This document shows, piece by piece, positions 5,961 through 11,883 of a DNA stretch of 11,883 bases. A program made the position numbers and the translations under genes. The stretch comes from Planctomycetales bacterium (GTDB lineage: Bacteria > Planctomycetota > Phycisphaerae > SM23-33), in NCBI GenBank assembly GCA_030631085.1, contig DAOVLV010000020.1:1-11883 (forward strand), given 5' to 3'. Numbering within the stretch: position 1 is the first letter of the stretch; each line of letters opens with the position of its first letter. Below the pieces are notes generated by a model. The model searched no databases and was not told the DNA's origin. It worked only from the letters and a program-made list of their open reading frames with translations.

Positions 5961-6278
5961 TCATATCTGCATATTCAATGTTTGCTTGTATGCTTCGATG
6001 ACCTTGTTTCTGACGCCGATCAGCAGTTTGAAACTCATATCCGCCTTGGCGGTAGCAGCCACTACCGACATTATGTCCTGATTTTTACCGGTAAGGAGTT
6101 CCTGGACAGCGCCTGTGGCGGTCTGCTGGTCGGCGTTGACTTCTTCGATGCATCCCTTGAGCGCCTTGTCGAATCCTGCCGGCGACGTTGACGAATCCTG
6201 CCCGTCGGCGCGGGAGATATTTTTAAAAGGCGAAAAATTCGTCGGGGTCGGTCCGTTGATAGGAGTTATTCCTGGCAT
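5961..6278 (-). CDS. fliE: FliE, MS ring-rod junction protein
   Basis: A 105-residue protein of normal FliE length. The first 35 residues are Pro/Ser/Thr-rich and disordered; the conserved part follows as F-D-K-A-L-K (36-41), V-N-A-D-Q-Q (47-52), the L-L-T-G-K-N-Q-D-I segment (about 61-69) and the C-terminal hallmark V-R-N-K-V-I-E-A-Y-K-Q-T-L-N-M-Q-I. FliE is an early export substrate that links the FliF ring to the FlgB/FlgC rod and helps open the export gate. The ATG lies 15 bases after the flgC stop, behind GAGGAAA at proper distance. The order flgB-flgC-fliE-fliF-fliG is the standard one, so the anomalous sequence that follows it stands out. Confidence 0.95.
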   Translation of the reverse strand: MPGITPINGPTPTNFSPFKNISRADGQDSSTSPAGFDKALKGCIEEVNADQQTATGAVQELLTGKNQDIMSVVAATAKADMSFKLLIGVRNKVIEAYKQTLNMQI

Positions 6279-6293
6279 CTGTATTTCCTCGAA

Positions 6294-6704
6294 TTATTTC
6301 AGCAACTCTATTGCTATGTTCACCATTTCTTCGTATCGCTTCAGAACGGCGGCATTGGCCTGGTAGGCCCTGCTTGCCGTTATCATGTTTATCATCTCGA
6401 CGGGAAGGTCCACATTCGGCATCTGGACGTATCCTTCCTTGTCGGCTTCGGGGTGTCCGGGTTGGTGGACGCGTCTGAAGTTGGTCAGCATATCGGCTGC
6501 GATTTGGTCTACCGTTACGCCGCCGATACCTTCGTCGGTTGACAGTATGACTTCCATCCGGCGGTAGGGTTTGCCCGAAGGAGTTTTGGTCGTATTTGAG
6601 TTGGCGATGTTGCCGGCGATAACGTTCATGCGGGTCGTTTCCGCCCGCAGACCCGATACCGCGATATCAATCGGATTTGTATTTGATATTCCGTTGACGC
6701 TCAT
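6294..6704 (-). CDS. flgC: FlgC, proximal rod protein
   Basis: A 136-residue rod protein of the usual size. The N-terminal flagellar rod/hook motif reads D-I-A-V-S-G-L-R-A-E-T-T-R-M-N-V-I-A-G-N-I-A-N-S-N-T (13-38), followed by P-Y-R-R-M-E-V. The C-terminus has the FlgC-type heptads V-D-L-P-V-E-M-I-N-M-I-T-A-S-R-A-Y-Q-A-N-A-A-V-L-K. It assembles on FliE and FlgB in the periplasmic part of the rod after export. It is separated from flgB by 23 bases that contain AGAGGTGG about 8 bases before the ATG, and nothing else. Both terminal helices needed for rod packing are intact. Confidence 0.96.
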   Translation of the reverse strand: MSVNGISNTNPIDIAVSGLRAETTRMNVIAGNIANSNTTKTPSGKPYRRMEVILSTDEGIGGVTVDQIAADMLTNFRRVHQPGHPEADKEGYVQMPNVDLPVEMINMITASRAYQANAAVLKRYEEMVNIAIELLK

Positions 6705-6727
6705 CTTTTATCCACCTCTGGCTATGG

Positions 6728-7081
6728 TTAATGTATGGCCAATTCCATTTTCTTGTACGTGCTTGCGAGCAGACGCATATAGGTTTTATACATGGCGCTG
6801 TTTTTGATCATCTCGCCGACTTCCATTTCGAGGTTCACGTCATTACCGTTGGCATCGACCGGCGTGTTTTCAGGCCTGAGGAACTCCGACGCGATCTCGT
6901 CCAGGTCGATTTTCCGACCGTCGGCGATGGCTTCGGCGAGTTGTTTTTCAAACTCCACAGCCATTCGGCGGTAATTCGGCGTGTTGATGTTGGCGATATT
7001 ATTGGCGATTGCTGCCTGCCTGGCGCTTGCGCCTTTCAGTGCGGCCTCGATGTGTTCGGTAATAGTCGGAGGTTTTATCAT
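6728..7081 (-). CDS. flgB: FlgB, proximal rod protein
   Basis: A 117-residue protein, slightly shorter than the roughly 135 of many FlgBs. The rod motif is clear: A-S-A-R-Q-A-A-I-A-N-N-I-A-N-I-N-T-P-N-Y-R-R-M (about 18-40), and the C-terminal helix has M-I-K-N-S-A-M-Y-K-T-Y-M-R-L-L-A-S-T-Y-K-K-M. The middle carries the R-P-E-N-T-P-V-D-A-N-G-N-D-V-N-L-E stretch typical of FlgB. It forms the innermost rod layer with FlgC and FliE. Its ATG overlaps the TGA of the sigma-54 activator gene (ATGA) and is preceded by GGCAGGAG, so regulator and rod genes are probably co-translated. Confidence 0.95.
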   Translation of the reverse strand: MIKPPTITEHIEAALKGASARQAAIANNIANINTPNYRRMAVEFEKQLAEAIADGRKIDLDEIASEFLRPENTPVDANGNDVNLEMEVGEMIKNSAMYKTYMRLLASTYKKMELAIH

Positions 7082-8457
7082 TTGATTTCTCCTGCCGTTT
7101 GCAGTTCGTCAGCCTGTCGATACCGACGTAATTTTTCCCGGAGGGTACGGTCGGTGATACCGAGTAATCTGGCGGCTTTGATCTGATTCCGTTCGGTTCT
7201 GCGGAGCGCTTCGAGTATTGCCTGGCGTTCCAGTTCCGCCAGTTGCAGCGTGTCTGCCTGTCCGGTTTCCGCCGGTTGAAATTCATTCGTCAATGCCGGC
7301 GTACCGTCCAGCGACAGCGTCGGGCCTTCGTTGAATATCAACGCGGCGCGAACGATATTGCGGAGTTGGCGGACGTTCCCAGGCCAATGGTATTGACTGA
7401 AAAACTCCATCATCCGCTCGTCAAGCCCCGTAATCAGCCGACGGACTTCGCGTGCGTACAGGTTGACGAAATGCCACACCAGCGTGGGGATGTCCTCGGT
7501 TCTTTCACGAAGCGGGGGTACGTGGATATGGACTCCGCTGATGCGGTAGAACAGGTCCTGGCGGAATCGGCCTTCCCTGACTTCCTCGCCAAGGTCGCGG
7601 TTGGAGGTGCTGATAATTCGGACGTTGACGCGAACGGTTTCGCTTCCTCCGATGCGTTCAAAGTTCTGCTGTTCCAGCACTCGAAGCAGTTCAGCCTGGA
7701 GCCTGTACCCCGTTTCAGACAGTTCATCCAGCAGCAGCGTACCTCCGTCAGCCCGCTCGAAGCGTCCCTTTCGCAGTTCATGCGCGCCGGTGAATGAGCC
7801 TTTTTCGTGTCCGAAAAGTTCGCTTTCGAGCAGTGTTTCGCTCAATGCGGCACAGTTGATGTGGATGAAAGGGCCTCGCGAGCGATTGCTCTGTCGGTGG
7901 ATCAGGCTTGAGACAAGTTCCTTTCCGGTTCCGCTTTCACCGGTAATCAATACCGGAACCGAGGTCGGGGCGACCTTTTGGGCCAGGTGGATTGCCTGGA
8001 GGAATTTCTTGTTCTTACCGGCTATTTGATACCGTCGGGAGGCGTCTTCGTCGTCGGAAGCCGCTGCCAGGTGAACCTGGTGTGCGGGAAGGAGCACTTC
8101 GAGCGTCGATTCGAGCGACTTGCGTCGGATCGGTTTTCTTATCAGTTCCGTGTATCCTTCGTTCAGGACGTCGCCGAGGAGGTCGGCTGAAGCGTCGTCG
8201 CCGAAGAGGATTACGGGAAGTTCGGGTAAGAGAAGTCTGATTTTTCGCAGCAGGGCGGGCGCGTCGCCTTTTGCCGATAAGTCGCCCATGACGAGATCCC
8301 ATTGCCTGGTTTCGATCTTCGCAGCCGCCGAGGTCATATCTCCGACGATGAGGCCTCGAACGTCTCTCTCGGCCAGCACCTCGTTGACGAGGCGGGTCGT
8401 TTCGGCGTCCGCTTTCGCGGCGACGATAAGCACGTTTATACGTACGGGTTCAATCAT
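7078..8457 (-). CDS. Sigma-54-dependent flagellar regulator (NtrC/FlrC/FleR-like) with degenerate receiver
   Basis: A 459-residue protein of NtrC architecture. Residues 8-120 are receiver-like: the usual acidic pair after strand 1 is Ala13-Ala14, the phosphoacceptor position is probably Asp59, the Thr/Ser switch position is Gly86, and the lysine is kept (K-P-I, Lys108). The AAA+ domain (about 143-375) has Walker A G-E-S-G-T-G-K-E (173-180), the sigma-54 contact loop as G-S-F-T-G-A (220-225, usually GAFTGA), Walker B G-G-T-L-L-L-D-E (238-245), the arginine-finger region F-R-Q-D-L-F-Y-R-I (298-306) and W-P-G-N-V-R-Q-L (358-365). A Fis-type helix-turn-helix closes it (about 410-447). It overlaps both neighbours by ATGA. 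It probably activates RpoN promoters of flagellar genes; no sensor kinase is visible here. Orthology to FlrC, FleR or FlgR cannot be decided from sequence reading. Confidence 0.92.
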   Translation of the reverse strand: MIEPVRINVLIVAAKADAETTRLVNEVLAERDVRGLIVGDMTSAAAKIETRQWDLVMGDLSAKGDAPALLRKIRLLLPELPVILFGDDASADLLGDVLNEGYTELIRKPIRRKSLESTLEVLLPAHQVHLAAASDDEDASRRYQIAGKNKKFLQAIHLAQKVAPTSVPVLITGESGTGKELVSSLIHRQSNRSRGPFIHINCAALSETLLESELFGHEKGSFTGAHELRKGRFERADGGTLLLDELSETGYRLQAELLRVLEQQNFERIGGSETVRVNVRIISTSNRDLGEEVREGRFRQDLFYRISGVHIHVPPLRERTEDIPTLVWHFVNLYAREVRRLITGLDERMMEFFSQYHWPGNVRQLRNIVRAALIFNEGPTLSLDGTPALTNEFQPAETGQADTLQLAELERQAILEALRRTERNQIKAARLLGITDRTLREKLRRYRQADELQTAGEIK

Positions 8458-9182
8458 TCGACTTTTTTCCGTGCGGCCGATGGGCCGACGTCCTTGCGGT
8501 TTTGCTTTTCGAGTTCTTTCAGCAGGTCGTCCAGTTTGTTTGCTTTATGCCACTCGATGATGTTTTTTGGCATATAAGCGGCGGAACTCCAGAGCGAATT
8601 GGGGTATTCTGTCAGGAGTTTTGCGTATGCTTTTACTGCTTCGGTCGGGTTTGTTTCCCGGTAGCAGTTGGCAGTCTGGAACAGCAACCACGCCTTTTCA
8701 TCCGCGTCCGTTTCGTTTTTCAAGGCCAGTTCGTAGAAAAATGCCGCCGATTCCAGATACCCTCCGAGGAACAGCGTATCGGCCAGTGCGGCGGGTTCGG
8801 TTATGCTTCCGGGTGGTAGTTGTTTCAGTTTCGCCAGCATTTCAGGGTTGATTCGCGCCGGCTGGTCGGCCTTGGCCTGGCTTGGTTGGGACGTCGGGCG
8901 CGAGGTCGGTTGCTTTGAAGATGCTTCAGCATTGGCGAAGAGGTCGGCCTTTTTTTGGAAACGCATCGATTTCAGACGTCGAAGCGCCTCGGCGAGTTCG
9001 GATGAATTCTCTTTACCTGCCGGTGGTTTGATGTTGGAACGCCACAGTTCCAGTGCGGTTTTTTCGACGACGGACCGCATCAACGCGGTGTTCGAGGCGG
9101 GCTTTTCTTCCGCCCAAAGCATCGCTGCGCCGCCAGACACCACAACGGTCAGACAGATAGAAATTGTAGTTCGGCGATTCAT
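8454..9182 (-). CDS. Exported TPR-repeat protein of unknown function
   Basis: A 242-residue protein not recognised as a named family. It has a signal peptide (M-N-R-R, hydrophobic core about 7-22, likely cleavage after W-A at 24) without a lipobox cysteine, so a soluble periplasmic location is likely. A helical segment (35-85) is followed by a low-complexity linker with T-S-R-P-T-S-Q-P-S-Q (93-102), then TPR-like helices: L-F-L-G-G-Y-L-E-S-A-A-F-F-Y-E-L-A-L-K (137-155), A-W-L-L-F-Q-T-A-N-C-Y (164-174) and E-A-V-K-A-Y-A-K-L-L-T-E-Y-P (181-194). The tail (215-242) is charged. It overlaps both the upstream TPR gene and the downstream regulator gene by ATGA. The context suggests a flagellar assembly or motor-scaffold partner of the large TPR protein; this is inference. 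Confidence 0.85.
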   Translation of the reverse strand: MNRRTTISICLTVVVSGGAAMLWAEEKPASNTALMRSVVEKTALELWRSNIKPPAGKENSSELAEALRRLKSMRFQKKADLFANAEASSKQPTSRPTSQPSQAKADQPARINPEMLAKLKQLPPGSITEPAALADTLFLGGYLESAAFFYELALKNETDADEKAWLLFQTANCYRETNPTEAVKAYAKLLTEYPNSLWSSAAYMPKNIIEWHKANKLDDLLKELEKQNRKDVGPSAARKKVE

Positions 9183-11883
9183 TTTTTCTTCGCTCCCGGC
9201 TGATTGGTTTTCATACCCGTCAAAGTCATTGTCGCTTTTTCGTACTGCCTCTTCGCCAGATACGCATCGGCGAGAATTTTCCGCGCCTCTTTTTTCCGCT
9301 GCTTCGATGCCGATGAATTCAACACCCCGCGAGTGAGAGTAACTGCCTGGTCTGCTTTTCCGGTCTTCAGGCAGATTTTCGCCAGGTTGCAGGCGGCTTG
9401 ATGGGCCGATTCGCCCGAAGGGAGAACTTCCAGCGTACTGGTCAGTGTGGCGTAGGCTTTGGATAATTTATCGGCATCGTAGTAGCACTGTGCCAATTCC
9501 ACGCCGACCTGGGCACGGAGGGTCGAATCGGTAATTGAAGTGATGTTTCCACGCAGGAAACTTGCCGCCTTTTCCGGAAGCCCCATAGCCCTGTAGCACT
9601 GGGCGGTGAGGCACAATATCCGAGAGTTTTGACGTTGATTTCGAGCGTCTTTGGCGATTCTACGCAACGATACAATCGCACGGGCGTAATTTCCCGAATC
9701 CCGATACGCCTGGGCAAGCCCTGTCAGGGCGTCCACTCGTTCGTCGCTTTTGGGTTGGGCAGACAGCGCAAGATGAAATGCCCTGACGGCCTGGGGGGAG
9801 TTACCGGTGGATGAGTAACTCCTGCCGAGCAGGAGGTATGCTTCCGGCAGGTTCTTTTTCCCGGTTTTGGCGGAAAGTTTTATGTAACGGTCAAGCCACT
9901 CGATAGCATCTTTGTAGTCGCCTTTTTGATGGAGGCACTTTCCGGTACCGAAGCACGCCTGCGTTTTGGTCGAGGCTGACAAGTTCAGGAAATAGAGTTT
10001 TTTGAATATCCGGAGCGCTTCATCGGTCAGGCCTGATTCAAAAGTCGCTTCGCCGAGTGCTGCGTAGGCGTCCCCCGATTCCCGGCAGTCGGGGTAACTG
10101 TCCAGCAGGTTCGTCAGGTCGGATCGAGCGCCGGTATAATCTTTCAGCCCTATGCGGAGGTTCGCGCTTCGCAGGAGCGACGGGGCGGCAATTTTCGCTT
10201 TACCGAAACGCTGCGCGGTCAACTGGTATTCATTTATCGCGTCGATTGTATTGCCGGAATGTTCATACAGGACGGCTATTGCGAAATGCCCCTCGGCCAC
10301 TCGTTTATCTCGCGGCGTTCGCAGGAATATGCGCCTCCAGACGGAGATTGCTTCGGTCAACAGCAGGTCGCGCTGGCGATTCATTGATTTACCGGCAGTG
10401 GGATTGTGTACGATAATCGCCTCGCCGGTGAATCTCGCAACCAGGCCCACAGACCCGCAAGCAAGTTCGCACAACCTCTGACCTGTAACGCGACGGAAAT
10501 GCAGGCTTACAGGCCTGTTACGCACGGGTTTATTTACGAGAACCCAGTGGAGGTCAATTTTGGCCTTGGTGGCAAAGCGTGAAAGCAGGTCCGATATGGA
10601 GGTTTGCAGGCATGTCGCTGTCCAGCGTAGTACAGGCCTCTTTTCATCCACCCGCCTGATTTTCGCCCCTAGCATTGCATCGGCGGATTCGCCGACCCCT
10701 TCGCTCAGCAGTTTTCGCAGGTCCGTTTCGTCAAGGCCGGCAAAAGGATCAGTCCACCGCGTATCGCTCCAGGATACCAAATGGTCCATACCGTAGAACG
10801 ACAGCGCCTTCCTTGTAAGCACTCTGGCGATGAGGAATTCGCAATCCGTCTTGGCAGATGAGCAGTCCGCCGACAGGGCGGCAAAGGACGATGCCGCCAT
10901 GTAGGCCTTCATCCTTGCCTGCAGGTGTCGCCCGTTTCGTTCGCTTAGCACAGCCAATCGGTAATTTGCCGCCGCCCGCACTGCCGGGGACTCGCTCTGG
11001 GATGCGGTGATGAGGGGTTTTTCGGCGTGGGTGGCCTTGTTGAGGTGTATAAAGCATTGCCCGATACGGAGTTGGAAAAAGTCGTACATCAACTCCCCTC
11101 TGGGCGACTTATTGGCTAGACCTGAAAGCGGAAGATACTGCCCCAGCGCCGAAGCGTAATCCTTTTTTGCGAAAGCATCCCGCGCCTGTTTCCAGGAGAC
11201 GCTTTGGGCGTCTTTCGACTGGGTGATTACGAAGAGATCCTTTGGCTTGTCGGGCGACTTCTTTGATGGGTCTGACTGGAACCCAAGGGTTGTCTGTACT
11301 TGACGGAAGGGGATGTGGAATATGGAGGCAGCGAGTATCACAACTGCCAGTGTGTTGGCGATGAGGAATATCTGGGTGGTTGAAAGACGACGGAATAATC
11401 CACCGGTTTTTGGCGTCTCGTGTTTTTGTTGGCCCGTTGGGGCAGGTTTTTCCACCGCTGCCGGGGTCGCATCGGCTACCGGTTCTGAAGGGGCGTCGGC
11501 GGACTTGGCCGCCATTTTCGCATGCATCTTGGCCTTTTGAGCGGCGATGATTTGAGCGAGTTGATCAGAAGAACCGCTTGATTCCTCGATTGGTTCTTCG
11601 ACTGATTCTTCGACTGATTCTTCGGCGGGCGCTTCAGCTTCGGACGGTTCTTCGTCGGCTTCTTCAACTGATTCTTCAACTGACTCTGTAACTGCTTCTT
11701 CGACAGGCTCTTCTGCCGATTCTTCTGTTGATTCCTCGACTGATTCTTCGGTGGGCGCTTCGGCTTCGGATGATTCTTCGTCGGCTTCTTCAACTGATTC
11801 TTCAACTGACTCTGTAACTGCTTCTTCGACAGGCTCTTCTGCCGATTCTTCTGTTGATTCCTCGACTTGTTCCTCGGCGGGCG
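9179..11883 (-). CDS. Large membrane-anchored TPR protein with Glu-rich repeats and an STN-like domain (5' partial)
   Basis: The frame stays open from the stop at 9179 to the right edge, so the true start lies outside; the ATG at 11527 is internal. About 900 residues are visible. First comes an acidic region of E-E-S-V/T/A units (11555-11883) made of 42-residue repeats. After a K/A-rich stretch there is one membrane helix (51-71, counting Met at 11527 as 1), placing the acidic part in the cytoplasm and the rest in the periplasm. TPR-like helices fill 110-240 and 380-775 (for example G-D-Y-K-D-A-I-E-W-L-D-R-Y-I and G-N-Y-A-R-A-I-V-S-L-R-R-I). Between them, 300-376 resembles a secretin/TonB short N-terminal (STN) domain: I-S-D-L-L-S-R-F-A, V-S-L-H-F, L-C-E-L-A-C-G-S-V-G-L, I-I-V-H-N-P. 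I recognise no named family. Its stop overlaps the next gene (ATGA). Confidence 0.85.
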   Translation of the reverse strand, partial: PAEEQVEESTEESAEEPVEEAVTESVEESVEEADEESSEAEAPTEESVEESTEESAEEPVEEAVTESVEESVEEADEEPSEAEAPAEESVEESVEEPIEESSGSSDQLAQIIAAQKAKMHAKMAAKSADAPSEPVADATPAAVEKPAPTGQQKHETPKTGGLFRRLSTTQIFLIANTLAVVILAASIFHIPFRQVQTTLGFQSDPSKKSPDKPKDLFVITQSKDAQSVSWKQARDAFAKKDYASALGQYLPLSGLANKSPRGELMYDFFQLRIGQCFIHLNKATHAEKPLITASQSESPAVRAAANYRLAVLSERNGRHLQARMKAYMAASSFAALSADCSSAKTDCEFLIARVLTRKALSFYGMDHLVSWSDTRWTDPFAGLDETDLRKLLSEGVGESADAMLGAKIRRVDEKRPVLRWTATCLQTSISDLLSRFATKAKIDLHWVLVNKPVRNRPVSLHFRRVTGQRLCELACGSVGLVARFTGEAIIVHNPTAGKSMNRQRDLLLTEAISVWRRIFLRTPRDKRVAEGHFAIAVLYEHSGNTIDAINEYQLTAQRFGKAKIAAPSLLRSANLRIGLKDYTGARSDLTNLLDSYPDCRESGDAYAALGEATFESGLTDEALRIFKKLYFLNLSASTKTQACFGTGKCLHQKGDYKDAIEWLDRYIKLSAKTGKKNLPEAYLLLGRSYSSTGNSPQAVRAFHLALSAQPKSDERVDALTGLAQAYRDSGNYARAIVSLRRIAKDARNQRQNSRILCLTAQCYRAMGLPEKAASFLRGNITSITDSTLRAQVGVELAQCYYDADKLSKAYATLTSTLEVLPSGESAHQAACNLAKICLKTGKADQAVTLTRGVLNSSASKQRKKEARKILADAYLAKRQYEKATMTLTGMKTNQPGAKKK
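11615..11883. repeat. 126-bp coding tandem repeat (42-residue Glu-rich unit)
   Basis: Copy 11615-11740 and copy 11741-11866 differ at only 4 of 126 positions by my count, and a third, more diverged copy starts at 11867 and runs off the edge. The period is a multiple of three and keeps the minus-strand frame, encoding E-E-S-V-E-E, E-E-P-V-E-E, A-V-T-E-S-V-E-E and E-A-D-E-E-x-S-E-A-E-A-P. Shorter 15-bp EESVE repeats continue to about 11585. Such near-identity implies recent duplication and probable length variation between strains. Confidence 0.9.

Noticed and set aside
9179..11527. Taking the ATG at 11527 as the true start of the large TPR protein
   Set aside because: The frame remains open through more than 118 further codons to the edge with a coherent repeat composition and no stop, so the ATG is internal.
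11476..11805. Minus-strand Lys/Asn/Gln-rich frame in the right-hand repeat region
   Set aside because: It is another frame of the Glu-rich tandem repeat. The Glu frame is open to the edge and continuous with the TPR protein, so the basic one is a shadow.

Overview
The window is one co-directional block on the minus strand, about 98% coding, and reads as the core of a bacterial flagellar operon. In transcription order (right to left) it holds: a large membrane-anchored TPR protein whose N-terminus runs off the right edge; a small exported TPR protein; a sigma-54 activator; flgB, flgC, fliE (proximal rod); fliF, fliG (MS ring and rotor); fliH, fliI, fliJ (export ATPase complex); a MotE/YlxF-like protein; and the first 58 codons of motA (stator), cut by the left edge. 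Most junctions are tight: five are ATGA overlaps and several others have gaps of 0 to 23 bases, so translational coupling along one long transcript is likely. No tRNA, rRNA, CRISPR array or intact transposase gene is visible.

The organism appears to be a diderm bacterium, because it has exported periplasmic TPR proteins and an STN-like domain. The T-S-R-P-T-S-Q-P type linker, the divergent FliG and the TPR genes beside the flagellar genes make me favour a Planctomycetota (Phycisphaerae-like) lineage. This is an impression only and no marker gene here settles it.

The one non-coding stretch is the ~210-base fliE-fliF gap, and it is the strangest part of the window. It contains, in transcription order, an orphan Shine-Dalgarno sequence right after fliE, a terminator-like hairpin built from TCAGC/GCTGA pentamers followed by six T, a good -24/-12 (sigma-54) promoter match pointing at fliF, and a perfect 21-bp palindrome containing the only possible fliF start codon. 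FliF itself begins just after the place where its first transmembrane helix should end, and no sequence in the gap can encode that helix. Either a repeat or mobile element replaced the 5' end of fliF, or the assembly is chimeric there.

The second notable part is the right end. The large protein has an acidic Glu-rich N-terminal region encoded by near-identical 126-bp tandem repeats, then one membrane helix, a TPR solenoid, an STN-like insert and more TPRs. With the exported TPR protein next to it, this is a candidate for lineage-specific periplasmic flagellar motor scaffolding, by analogy with the TPR scaffold proteins known in Campylobacter and spirochetes. The sigma-54 activator that follows has lost the acidic pocket of its receiver domain, so it may not be controlled by phosphorylation.
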